NCBI GenBank assembly: GCA_021817045.1
Contig: JAKAWG010000031.1
Span: forward strand, 1-51,416
Source: Acidobacteriota bacterium
Lineage (GTDB): Bacteria > Acidobacteriota > Terriglobia > UBA7540
DNA: 51,416 bases
Reading direction: 5' to 3'
Position numbers and translations under genes: made by a program. Below are positions 1-8,922 of this stretch, piece after piece; position 1 is the stretch's first letter, and the number at the start of each line of letters is the position of its first letter. The notes beneath the pieces are model-generated. The model saw only the letters and a program-made list of their open reading frames with translations, made no database searches and was not told the origin of the DNA.

Positions 1-490
1 CCAACCAGGCGGTGAAAGCCACCTGAAAGCCTGGCCGGCCGAGGCAGGTAACCTCCGGCAGGGTGCTGAATTCGTGCTTGCAACCGAACGACTTTTCTAA
101 TTACAGCCATTTTTCAGCAAACTGCTAAACTTACGGTTACACAGATTCTACCCCTTATGGCAAGTCACTTTCTCAGGTCCAATTTGATGTGGGGGCTCCG
201 CTTGCAAGCATGTCTCTCTAATCCATCAGCATTAACGGGGTTCAGTTCCAACAAAGGTTCTATGAAAGGGGATGTCAAGAGATATTTTTCTCCCTCGACT
301 CGGCAGCCGAGATTTTTCGGCATCCAGCCCCTGTGGTTCGTGGCACGCGTACGTCGTCGTCGTCGTTCCCCTTGTCTCGTGCTGGGCCGGCGACAGGAGA
401 GCGGAGCGCATTTCCGGAACGGGATTCTTCATTCTGCGGTCGTGACAACGCCGGCGGTTGCTGAAGCGGGACAAGCCGAAACCGGTTGGT
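1..490. other. No gene recognised (left edge)
   Basis: This stretch has only short ORFs with low-complexity Arg-rich translations and no similarity I recognise. It probably belongs to old mobile-element flanking DNA next to the IS110-type pseudogene. I see no RNA gene in it. Confidence 0.4.
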
Positions 491-499
491 CAGTACCGT

Positions 500-712
500 G
501 AATGCCAACGCATAGTTCTATCGGAGACTCGAGGCCTACGGCTTCATGGGGTTGTGCGAGGGGCCTAGAGTACCAAAGGAGACTCGCCCCGACGCATCGG
601 GGCACGGCCTAACCTTTGTGAGGAGACTCACCCTCGAACCCGAGCGCCAGCCGAACCGAAGGACTTCGACCGGGGGAAAATACCGGCGATCCCATTCGTT
701 CCCATCCGACGC
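500..712 (-). ncRNA. Possible structured non-coding end of IS110/IS1111-type element
   Basis: This non-coding stretch lies directly downstream of the transposase pseudogene. It contains three copies of the octamer GGAGACTC (plus-strand 523-530, 578-585, 622-629) and a GC-rich hairpin (CGCCCCGA / TCGGGGC-type arms near 585-603). IS110-family elements encode a bridge RNA in their non-coding ends, and in the IS1111 group it lies 3' of the transposase. Position and structure fit that idea, but no conserved RNA sequence was recognised, so this is only an inference. Confidence 0.25.
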
Positions 713-1788
713 TCAAGCGGCCTGTGGCTTCAAATGCTCGGGGTTGAAACGTTCTCCTTTCTTCCAAAGAGTCAGCGCCACGGTCGCCAGCTTGCGCGCC
801 ATCACGAGGTGTGCAAGCTGGGGCGCCATGCCCTCGGCGACTCGCCGCGCGTAGAACTCCTGTAACGGCCCGGGACGGGCGACGGCCGTGGCGGCGGTCT
901 CTTTGAAAACGCCCTTAAGCAAATGATTGTGATTCCAGTTGAGACCCAGCACGAGCGCGTCAACTCGCCTGCAAAAAGCCGATAGTCCGCGCTCGATCGG
1001 CTGACTACACCCAGGCCGACATAGGTCCAGAATTTCCGATTGGTTCGAAAGCGGTAGGGTGTCTGCACGACCGCCATAAGCAGGGCGACCCGCACCGACC
1101 CCAGCGTCGGAATGCTGGCAAGAATCTTCTGAGCGGCATGCTTGCGACTCTCCGCAATCATCTCCTCCTTGGCCGAGTGGCGCAACGGCAGCAGCAGGTC
1201 CAATTGCTGGTAGGGGAGGTCGGCACGGCGGCGCGCTCCTCCCTCCGGCAACTGATCGAGCCAGACCTGGCGGAAACGCGGCGAGTAAACGCGGGTTCCC
1301 TTCGCAGCGATCCCCCGACCGCGGTAGATGGCTTTCAGGCGATTCATCACCCGCGTCGTGTCGCTGACCAGAGTGACATAGCTCCGTGCCAGCTCGCGCA
1401 GTGTCCGCAGGCCTGTAAGCCGGTGATAGACCGGTTTCAGACAACCCAAGCGAAGCCATTCGGCAAGCTGGCGGGCGTCCACCTTGTCATTCTTTCTCTC
1501 GCCCTTGTGGCGCGGCAAGCGCCGGGGATCGCAGACGATGACTTCGGAAACGTGAGGCAGCAGGAGCCCGTACAGCCAGGCCGCATGAATCCCTTCTTCG
1601 AAGGCAACGCGCAAGGTACCCTGCAGACCTCACACGAACTCGACGATGGCGGCACCTTGGGTGGCGATCGTGGCCTCCACGATCAACTTTCCGGTGGCGT
1701 CGCGCACCGCAACGCTGATGGTTGCGGAGTGAACATCCATGCCGATATACCTGAGACAGGTCGTAGAGATTTGTTTAATAATCTTCAT
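713..1788 (-). pseudogene. IS110-family (IS1111-like) transposase, decayed
   Basis: The reading frame starts at an ATG at 1788 (MKIIKQISTTCLRYIGMDVH), an N-terminal DEDD-type catalytic opening of IS110 transposases. It runs through ERKNDKVDARQLAEWLR and LASIPTLGSVRVALLMA to the C-terminal transposase_20-type region (LGLNWNHNHLLKGVF). Two lesions are visible: an in-frame TGA near 1632 (VEFV*GLQG, where Arg would be expected), and a frameshift near 955-965 that moves the C-terminal region into another frame ending at 713. The element should be immobile unless helped in trans. IS110 transposases act with a bridge RNA; a candidate region lies downstream at 500-712. Confidence 0.8.
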
Positions 1789-2056
1789 CGGGTGCTCCTT
1801 TGTGCGGTAAGTTCGGTGGGTAGAATCACCAAACGACCCATACCCTCAAAGGGGCACCCTTTCATAATGCGTACCAAGTGGGCAATACGATTCCTCCTAG
1901 GACCTTGCATTTCTTAAGGCTATGTCGATTCTACGCCCCCACAAAAGTGCCTATTTGCGGCCCAAATTTCGGCAGCCTCTGAATCGAACTAAGTGATTGA
2001 TCTACAGATGGTTGCTAAAAGTTCATTGCGCGTTTGGTGTGCCTGTTGGAATTTGA

Positions 2057-2434
2057 CCACACTTGGTGGCCGACGTGAAGCAGATCCGCATCCCGCGCCT
2101 CGTCCGCCGTGACCCGTTCCGTATCCACCGCCGGCGTCGGGCGGGCCACACGGAGAGGTTGTCGCCGTTCGGTGGGGGAACGGCACACTTGGTGTACGTT
2201 CTCGGCGAGCGCTTCAACCTGAGAGTCGGCGGGAATCAGCGAGCTCTATCCCTGTAGAGTGGCTTCGAGGCGGCGGGCTAAATCGAGCCACTGTTCGGGA
2301 GGCGCCGGGGCGGAGCTGCCGAGCGAGCAGATGATGCGCTGGCGGGGACGTTTGAGGGTGGCGACGGATTCGACGAGGAGATGATTGGTGTAGGTTTTGC
2401 CTTCGTGGGACCTGGTGGTTTTGCGGACGTACTT
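2057..2434 (-). pseudogene. IS1634-family transposase, N-terminal remnant
   Basis: On the minus strand the translation YVRKTTRSHEGKTYTNHLLV, then ESVATLKRPRQRIICSLG, is the typical N-terminus of IS1634-type (IS4 superfamily) transposases. After an in-frame TAG at 2246-2248 the same frame continues as SSLIPADSQVEALAENVHQV and VDTERVTADEARDADLLHVG, again family-like, and similarity ends near 2057. Only about 120 of roughly 550 residues remain and the catalytic DDE core is absent, so this is a dead fragment. Confidence 0.65.
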
Positions 2435-2659
2435 CGGACACTCTACACATGACCCTAAGCCATCATGTGAATGGAAGGTATCGCAATTATTCGTCACTAT
2501 TTTGCACCTGGAAAGGTTTCGTGTCGAAAGCAAGAGCCTCGATTTCCGGAAGAGCCCCGAAATTGCTCGTGACTGCGGAAGTTGGGCTAGGATGCAGACT
2601 TGATTCGATCATACATCCAGGTAACAGAAGGATCGAAGACCCGTTGAGGAGGATGAAGG

Positions 2660-3205
2660 ATGGTAAAAACAGATCGTTCTTCTAAATTGGGAGAAGGACA
2701 ACTAACCCGTAGGGATTTCCTAGCTGGCGTGACGGGCGCCGGAATTTCCCTTGCTGCGCAGGACTCACCCTCGCCGACCTTGCCGACGCAGACTTCTGCG
2801 TTGACGCAAAACAACGGAACAGTACTTTGGGAAATTGGAACGTTCGATCAATCCTCTGTCGAATTTCATGCCAAATTTGACTTCAACACCCTGCAAGACA
2901 ATCCCGTTTTTATCGTGGGTCAGAGCAGCGCGGATAAGGACTGGCCCGCTATGCAGCCAGGCTCTGAAAATAAGTCACTAGGCGGTCGGGCGCACCCTTA
3001 CACGATCTTGTTTGATTTGCATGCAGCGCCCCTTGGCTGTTACCAGTTGACGATTTCTGCCTTGCTGCACTCGGCGCGTATCCCGTATTTAATGATTGAA
3101 ATAAACGGCCAAAAGGGTGTGTTCCACTTTGATCGCAAACTCAGTTATTATCCGGGAGACCTCGCATACCCATCGCCGATTTACGGGGGCACGAGCTGGT
3201 CGTGA
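2660..3205 (+). CDS. Tat-exported polysaccharide-lyase-4 domain III-like protein (N-terminal part of split GH38 gene)
   Basis: This 181-aa product starts with a twin-arginine signal (LTRRDFLAGVTGAGISLAA), so it should be exported folded. The mature part resembles the galactose-binding-like domain III of polysaccharide lyase family 4 (VLWEIGTFDQSSVEF, then the YPGDLAYPSPIYGGTSWS segment). The domain is cut by TGA at 3203-3205. Its missing last strands are encoded in the +2 frame immediately after (VTLPTAALRRGENKLVLTAL ... YDALRM) at the start of the next ORF, overlapping as GTGA. One missing base at about 3200 would fuse both into a single secreted mannosidase. A purine-rich RBS (GAGGAGGATGAAGG) supports the start at 2660. 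Confidence 0.75.
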   Translation: MVKTDRSSKLGEGQLTRRDFLAGVTGAGISLAAQDSPSPTLPTQTSALTQNNGTVLWEIGTFDQSSVEFHAKFDFNTLQDNPVFIVGQSSADKDWPAMQPGSENKSLGGRAHPYTILFDLHAAPLGCYQLTISALLHSARIPYLMIEINGQKGVFHFDRKLSYYPGDLAYPSPIYGGTSWS

Positions 3206-6200
3206 CACTCCCAACAGCCGCTCTGCGCCGCGGAGAGAACAAGCTGGTCCTGACGGCATTAGATGATCCGAAAGACGGCCCCAGTGATTCCGAATTGCGT
3301 TACGATGCCCTGCGCATGACTCGCGATTCCAGTGTCGAGATTCGAGGGGTGCCGCGAGTCAGTGTCGAACCCACAATATTTTACAAGGAGAAAAACGGTC
3401 AATTACTGGAAATAATAGAGGCGACCGTAACCGCTCCCTGGAAATTCAATCAGGGCAGTCTCTCGATGGAAGTTGGGGGCGCGCTCACCGAGTTTCAGCT
3501 CCCTCGCGACCGCGACTTTGGCCAGTACCGCTTTGAAATGGACATCCCCGCGCTCTCAAAATCCACGGAGGCAGCGGTCCGTCTGACTCTGGACGGGAAG
3601 GAGCATCGCTGGGAGCTCCAGATTTCCCCGAAGAGGAAATGGACTCTCTATTTTGTACCTCATGAGCATCTTGATATCGGATTCACCGATTACCAGCCGA
3701 AAGTGGCTGATGTTCATAATCGAAACATTGATAAGCTTCTCGTGAAGTTCGGCGAATATCCCGAGATGCGCTGGAGTCTGGACGGATCGTGGATTTCCCG
3801 GCAATATATGGCGACGCGGACTCCTGCCGCCCAACAGGAATTCATCGGATTCGTCAGGCAAGGGAAAATCAGGCTACCAAGCCAAACGGCCAGCTTGCTC
3901 ACGGGTTACGCAACCCTGGAAGAACTGATTCGGTCAAAGACGTACGCCTACCGCTTGCACCGGGAGCACGGCGTGCCTTTCGATTATGCGAACATTACTG
4001 ATGTTCCCAGCTATAGCTGGTCTTACGCGTCCATCCTAAGGGCCCTAGGGATCAAATATTTTGCCGCTGCCAGCAACAATGCTCGCGCTCCTATCCTGCT
4101 TTATGGCCGGTGGAATGAAAAGGCTCCTTACTGGTGGGAAGGGCCTGATGGAAGCAAAGTTCTGATGGCCTACACGCGGCAGTATGCGCAATTGTGGTTC
4201 ACTTGCGGCCTGCCTCCCCACGAATCGTCCGCCCGCCAATCCTTTCCCACGTTCTTTCAAGCCTATGAGTCGCCGGATTACAAACCCGATATCGTTCCCT
4301 TGTGTGGGAGCCAGAGCGAGAACACTGATTTGATTCCTGGCGAGGTGCCTTTTGTGAGGAGATGGAACGCGCAATACGCCTACCCCAAGATCGTGATCAC
4401 AACCTTTCCTGACTACCTCAGCACCATTGAGAAGAGGTTTGGCTCGGTCCTTGAAACTGTCAGTGGGGACGGCGGTCCGTACTGGGAAGACGGTCTTGGA
4501 ACCGATGCCCGGTATGGAGCCATGGATAGAACGAACCAGAACCGAGCATTATCCGCCGAAAAATGCAATACGGTGGCAACATATTTGGTTTCGACCCTGG
4601 CGCCACCGCGGGAGTTGATTGATCGCATGTGGTCTAACCTCGTTCTCTACGCCGAGCATACCTGGACGTCTTGGGGTGGTTACTCCCGGCCGGATAGTGA
4701 AGAGTCGGTTCAGCAGCTTCTCACCAAAGACCATCACGTCGCAGATGCGTACCAGGTGATCAACTCGATCCTCGAACAATCGCTCAGCGAAATAGCTAAT
4801 CAGGTTCATATACCGACCATCTCGCTTGTGATTTTCAATTCGCTCAGCTGGAAACGGAGCGATTTGGTCGAGATCGACCTTGACGACGGAATGGCGATTC
4901 AGGAACACCCTCGAATGCAGCCCGTCGCTGTCGAAATCTTGCGTCGCGGGCCGGGCTACAATCACGTGCGCTTCCTGGCGTCAGAAGTTCCCTCGCTGGG
5001 TTTCAATTGCTACCAGATTGTCCCTCGCGCCAAGTCTCTCTCACCTGCTGCTGTCCAGTCCTGGGAACACGGGGGAAACAGTGTGCTTGAGAACCGCTTC
5101 TACCGCATCGAAGTTGACCAGGCGTCTGGAGCTATCCGGAGCCTCTATGATAAGGAACTGAACCGCGAAATTGTGGATGCCTCCAGCCCCTACTACCTGA
5201 ACCAGTACCTCTATGTGGCCGGTGGCGACGGCCGCACCCAGATCGTTTCCCTATGCAAAGCGTACCCCTTTGCAAAACTTAGCATAAGCCCCTCAGCCGA
5301 CGGCCATATTCTCCGGAGACGGAGAACTCCATATGGGCAAGCGCTCACCGTGGCATCGAGTGGATTGCATGCTTCTTCTATCGAAACCGAAATCCTCCTG
5401 TTCGATCATGAAAAGAAGGTTCTGCTAGTCAATCATTTCAGGAAGGAACCAGCCAGCCACAAAGAGGCAGTCTACTTCGCTTTTCCCTTTGCAATTGACG
5501 AGCCGGTCTTCACCTACGAGATTCAAAACGGCTGGGTGGACCCTTCGCGGAACATGATGAAGGGAGCGGGGCTGGAGTGGTTTACCGTACAGCATTGGGT
5601 GAAAGTGACGGGCAAGGATTTGGAAGTTGGACTGATTCCAATCGACACACCGCTCGTGACTTTCGGCGATATCAATCGCGGAACTTGGCCCGAAGAGTTT
5701 CGTCCTAAGAGTGCCACCGTGTTTTCTTACGTCATAAACAACTACTGGCATACAAACTGCCGTCGCGTCCAGAGCGGAGACTTCACGTTTCGCTACGCGC
5801 TGACTAGCGGGCGTTCGTTGGCTCCCGAGGTCCTCGCGCAGTTCGGTCGGGCCGCCATGGCGCCTTTGGAGGTCAACCAAGTGATCACGAACGATAAGTG
5901 GGACAACCCTACCCGTCCGCTTCTGCCTCGCCCGACAAGCTTTCTTGAAGTCGACGCAGGCAACGTGGTGGTGGAGAATTGGAAGGCAGCAGATGATGGG
6001 CAAGGGACAGTGCTGCGGTTGTTGGAGGTTGGCGGCCGCCCGGTAACCGCCCGCCTCACTTTTCCGCTCTTCGAGTTACGCCAAGCCTGGCTGGCAACCG
6101 CCATGGAAATGAACCAGCATGAAATCAGAGTGCAGGGAAACTCTCTGGAGGTGAGCATGAAACCCCATGAAATTGTGACCCTGCGGATTCTGGCGTCCAA

Positions 6201-6213
6201 AACGCGCGTATAA
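3202..6213 (+). CDS. Glycoside hydrolase family 38 alpha-mannosidase
   Basis: The 1003-aa product has the end of the PL4-type domain at residues 1-50, then a GH38 catalytic barrel with H156-L-D158-I-G (zinc ligands of the family HxD type), an ITDVPSYSW segment whose D267 is the best candidate nucleophile, and YAEHTWTSWG with H486 as a further zinc ligand. The C-terminal half looks like the middle and C-terminal beta-domains of GH38. The enzyme would release alpha-linked mannose outside the cytoplasm if joined to the upstream Tat signal. On its own it starts with GTG inside a domain, so either the gene is a pseudogene, or a frameshift is corrected at translation, or the base is a sequence error. 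The next gene is a phosphomannose-isomerase-like cupin, which fits mannose use. Confidence 0.82.
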   Translation: MTLPTAALRRGENKLVLTALDDPKDGPSDSELRYDALRMTRDSSVEIRGVPRVSVEPTIFYKEKNGQLLEIIEATVTAPWKFNQGSLSMEVGGALTEFQLPRDRDFGQYRFEMDIPALSKSTEAAVRLTLDGKEHRWELQISPKRKWTLYFVPHEHLDIGFTDYQPKVADVHNRNIDKLLVKFGEYPEMRWSLDGSWISRQYMATRTPAAQQEFIGFVRQGKIRLPSQTASLLTGYATLEELIRSKTYAYRLHREHGVPFDYANITDVPSYSWSYASILRALGIKYFAAASNNARAPILLYGRWNEKAPYWWEGPDGSKVLMAYTRQYAQLWFTCGLPPHESSARQSFPTFFQAYESPDYKPDIVPLCGSQSENTDLIPGEVPFVRRWNAQYAYPKIVITTFPDYLSTIEKRFGSVLETVSGDGGPYWEDGLGTDARYGAMDRTNQNRALSAEKCNTVATYLVSTLAPPRELIDRMWSNLVLYAEHTWTSWGGYSRPDSEESVQQLLTKDHHVADAYQVINSILEQSLSEIANQVHIPTISLVIFNSLSWKRSDLVEIDLDDGMAIQEHPRMQPVAVEILRRGPGYNHVRFLASEVPSLGFNCYQIVPRAKSLSPAAVQSWEHGGNSVLENRFYRIEVDQASGAIRSLYDKELNREIVDASSPYYLNQYLYVAGGDGRTQIVSLCKAYPFAKLSISPSADGHILRRRRTPYGQALTVASSGLHASSIETEILLFDHEKKVLLVNHFRKEPASHKEAVYFAFPFAIDEPVFTYEIQNGWVDPSRNMMKGAGLEWFTVQHWVKVTGKDLEVGLIPIDTPLVTFGDINRGTWPEEFRPKSATVFSYVINNYWHTNCRRVQSGDFTFRYALTSGRSLAPEVLAQFGRAAMAPLEVNQVITNDKWDNPTRPLLPRPTSFLEVDAGNVVVENWKAADDGQGTVLRLLEVGGRPVTARLTFPLFELRQAWLATAMEMNQHEIRVQGNSLEVSMKPHEIVTLRILASKTRV

Positions 6214-6562
6214 AGCGGATCCCAAGGAACCTGCTGCGGGTATGAAGAAGGATCGCCTCGCGGATGCATGACCGAGCGCTCAACGAGCGGCAGGATTGAA
6301 GCTTTGGAAGCAACGTTCGTTGATTTTGTCCGCTCCGCAATAAGCCCCCAGATTCTGAGGACTGGATGACACCGGGGGTTCGGCGCCTGGATTTCGGGCC
6401 AACTTAAAAGGCAATGGGCATTGTGGGCCGGAGGGATGGGCTATATCAGTCAGCGGTCCACCGCAACCGCTGGCGAGGGGGCGGTTGTGCATTGTCTGAA
6501 TACCTGGGATAGTGAAACCCGAAGGCAATTGCTCGCGTAGCCAGAGGGTCAAAGAGGCAATC
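6214..6562. other. Intergenic, nothing recognised
   Basis: This 349-base gap between the mannosidase and the cupin gene has no convincing ORF. An in-frame upstream ATG at 6512 would extend the cupin gene by 17 residues, but that extension is not domain-like. Confidence 0.5.
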
Positions 6563-7837
6563 ATGAGTGCAATGCCAATCAGCCAAATAACGCGAACCGC
6601 CCTTGAAGCAGGGGAGGGCATTTTGCCCTTGGCACCGAACTGGGTTCCAAGGGTGTTCTGCAAACCTGGTCGGCGGCTTCGCCTCGCTCCCCCAGATTAT
6701 TATGCCCTGGGAACCAACCGTGGAGGGATTGACGAACGCTGGTTTGCTTCCACCACCGAAGCCATGAACCAAAACCGCACGCCGGACGAGGGTTTAAGCT
6801 ACGTCGTTACAGCTGAGCACAAATTCACTCTGAGAGATGCGGTTGCCGCAGAAGGCCCAAGGCTAGTCGGCCAGAAAATGTGGAACGAGTATCACCGCTG
6901 GCCCGTGCACAGCAAATTCTTTGACAATTTGGAACCCCTTCCCCTTCACCTCCACCCAAATGATGCACAAGCTGCACTGGTAGGCCAACAAGGCAAGCCG
7001 GAAGCTCATTATTTCCCTCCCCAGTATAATCCGGTTGACAACGCTTTCCCGCATACCTACTTCGGCCTGGAACCTGGGACTACGAGGGAGCAGATTTGCC
7101 GATGTCTGGAGCGTTGGGATGTGGGGGACAACGGGATCCTTAACTATTCCAAGGCTTACCGCCTGCAAGCCGGAACGGGCTGGCACGTTCCCACTGGCAT
7201 TCTCCACGCGCCCGGATCGCTCTGCACCTATGAGCCACAGTGGGGCAGCGACGTTTCCGGGCTGTTCCAATCGTTAGTGTATGGCCATCCCATTTCGTGG
7301 AATCTGCTTGTGAAGAACGTGCCCAAGGAGAAGCATCACGACCTTGATTTCATTGTCGATCTGATTGATTGGCAGGGTAACACAGACCCGAACTTCAAAG
7401 CCCATCACTACCTGGAACCCATCCCTGTCGCCGATTGCGTTTCCGAGGGCTACCAAGACAGGTGGGTGGTTTATGGCAAATTCAATGAGAGGCAACTCTT
7501 CAGCGCCAAGGAGTTAATCATCCTCCCCGGTGCGAGGATGGTGATGAAGGAGCACGGCGCCTTCGGGTTGATTGTAACGCAAGGAGAGGGGCGCGTTGGC
7601 ACGTTCCGAGTCCACTGCCCTTCCATGATTCGTTTTGGCGAGTTGACTGAGGATGAACTGTTCGTTTCCTATGAAGCCGCCGTGCAGGGCATCGCCTGCG
7701 AGAATACGTCGAAACAGGAACCGCTCGTGCTCCTGCGTTACTTTGGACCGGATACGAACCCCGACATGCCGGAGGTAGGGGACTCCAAGAGCCACCGCGG
7801 AGCTTCTGCCCAGCTGTCACGTGGTAGTTCGCCTTAG
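6563..7837 (+). CDS. Phosphomannose isomerase-like cupin protein
   Basis: The product (424 aa) resembles class I mannose-6-phosphate isomerase-like cupins. LPLHLHPNDAQAAL supplies the H129/H131 metal ligands of the type found in this family, and GTGWHVPTGILHAPGS is a second cupin strand with a candidate third His. No signal peptide is seen, so it should be cytoplasmic, plausibly acting on mannose or a similar sugar. I chose ATG 6563 rather than the upstream in-frame 6512 because AGAGG lies 5 nt before it and the extra residues are not domain-like. It follows the GH38 mannosidase on the same strand. The exact substrate is unproven. Confidence 0.7.
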   Translation: MSAMPISQITRTALEAGEGILPLAPNWVPRVFCKPGRRLRLAPPDYYALGTNRGGIDERWFASTTEAMNQNRTPDEGLSYVVTAEHKFTLRDAVAAEGPRLVGQKMWNEYHRWPVHSKFFDNLEPLPLHLHPNDAQAALVGQQGKPEAHYFPPQYNPVDNAFPHTYFGLEPGTTREQICRCLERWDVGDNGILNYSKAYRLQAGTGWHVPTGILHAPGSLCTYEPQWGSDVSGLFQSLVYGHPISWNLLVKNVPKEKHHDLDFIVDLIDWQGNTDPNFKAHHYLEPIPVADCVSEGYQDRWVVYGKFNERQLFSAKELIILPGARMVMKEHGAFGLIVTQGEGRVGTFRVHCPSMIRFGELTEDELFVSYEAAVQGIACENTSKQEPLVLLRYFGPDTNPDMPEVGDSKSHRGASAQLSRGSSP

Positions 7838-7876
7838 CGTACATAAATTTCCGTTTCGTGAGGTGTCCCGCATGAT

Positions 7877-8446
7877 ATGGGTCGGATGGTGAAGCTACCG
7901 GTGGTGCGGGACAAGCTCGCGCAGCGCATTCTTGCTGAGGCAGATGTGCATCGCATCCTGAGTTTGGAGGAGGAACTTCGCAACCGGGCGCTCCTCACAT
8001 TACTCTATGCCTCCGGAATCCGAGTTGGAGAGTTGTGCGGCCTGAAGTGGCAGGACCGTTCGCCCACATTGGAAGGCGGCCAGATCACGGTGCTCGGGAA
8101 ATGAACAAAGACCCGGTCGATCCGACTGCCGACATCCGTCTGGAAGCTGCTGATCGCGCTGCCGCGGGGCAGGGAAGCGACCGATCCGGTTTTTCTCTCG
8201 CGCAAGAAAAGGCTGCTCAGCCCGAGCCAAGTTTGGCGCATTGTGCGCGCAGCCGCTCGGCGGGCAGACCTGAAGGAGAGCGCTTCGCCTCACTGGATGC
8301 GTTTCGCCCACGGATCCCACGTGCTCGATCGTGGCGCGCCGATTCATCTTGTCCAGGCCACGCTTGGGCATTCCTCGGTTTCGACCACGGGGCGGTATTT
8401 ACATGCGCGGCCCAAGGACAGTTCCAGCCGGTATTTAGCTTTGTGA
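7877..8446 (+). pseudogene. Tyrosine recombinase (XerC/D-like) catalytic domain with in-frame stop
   Basis: The frame encodes LLYASGIRVGELCGLKW (catalytic Arg box), then an in-frame TGA at 8102-8104 replacing what should be Gly after VLGK. It continues as TKTRSIRLP, SPHWMRFAHGSH (HxxR box with the usual RH changed to RF), and LGHSSVSTTGRYLHARPK carrying the last His and the nucleophile Tyr, ending at 8446. The SAM-like core-binding N-terminus is absent. The gene is therefore truncated and nonsense-broken; it may once have driven an element at this site. Confidence 0.75.
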
Positions 8447-8561
8447 GAGTTTTGGAATCGGGGAGGCAACTGATTGAAACGCATGCCATTTGTCGGATCA
8501 CAGTGAAGTAAAGATCGCTCAAGAATGGCTTGTTAATGCTGCCTATGGTAGTCTTGTTTGC

Positions 8562-8831
8562 ATGAGCAGTTCTGATGACGCCACCACACTTTTGGACGGG
8601 CTTTTCGATCCGTTGAGCCGCTGTCTCGACCCTCAATCGGCCTAGCGCGTGAGCCAATTTCGTATCGGTCTTGAAGTCCAACCTCGCATCGATGACCTCG
8701 CCGAACGGGCTAATGAAGGACTCCTGAGTGAGGACGAGCGCGGCGAGTACGAGGCCTTCATTAATGCGGCCGATTTTATCTCGATCTTAAAGCTCAAAAC
8801 CAGGCGACAGGTTGAGCCGATCGCCCGCTAA
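8562..8831 (+). pseudogene. Small protein that precedes HNH endonuclease, amber-interrupted
   Basis: ATG 8562 opens MSSSDDATTLLDGLFDPLSR, then TAG at 8643-8645, then the same frame resumes as FRIGLEVQPRIDDLAERANE ... YEAFINAADFISILKLKTRR. This is a recognised small acidic protein commonly encoded just upstream of HNH endonucleases, where it looks like a partner. A shorter product could start at GTG 8649. The HNH start lies 3 nt after its stop. Function is unknown to me. Confidence 0.6.
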
Positions 8832-8922
8832 GATATGGACGCCACGACTCGAGAGTTTGTATGGCGCCGGGCGGAGAACCGTTGCGAATATTGTTTGCTT
8901 TCCCAAGATTTCAGCGAGTTAA

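Noticed and set aside
157..501. 114-codon ORF at left edge
   Set aside because: Arg-rich, no domain character, opposite frames equally open; probably chance in GC-rich DNA.
500..712. Group II intron remnant
   Set aside because: No domain V-like hairpin or reverse-transcriptase sequence is present.
1138..1917. 259-codon plus-strand ORF
   Set aside because: It is antisense to the IS110-type transposase pseudogene, whose translation is family-like.
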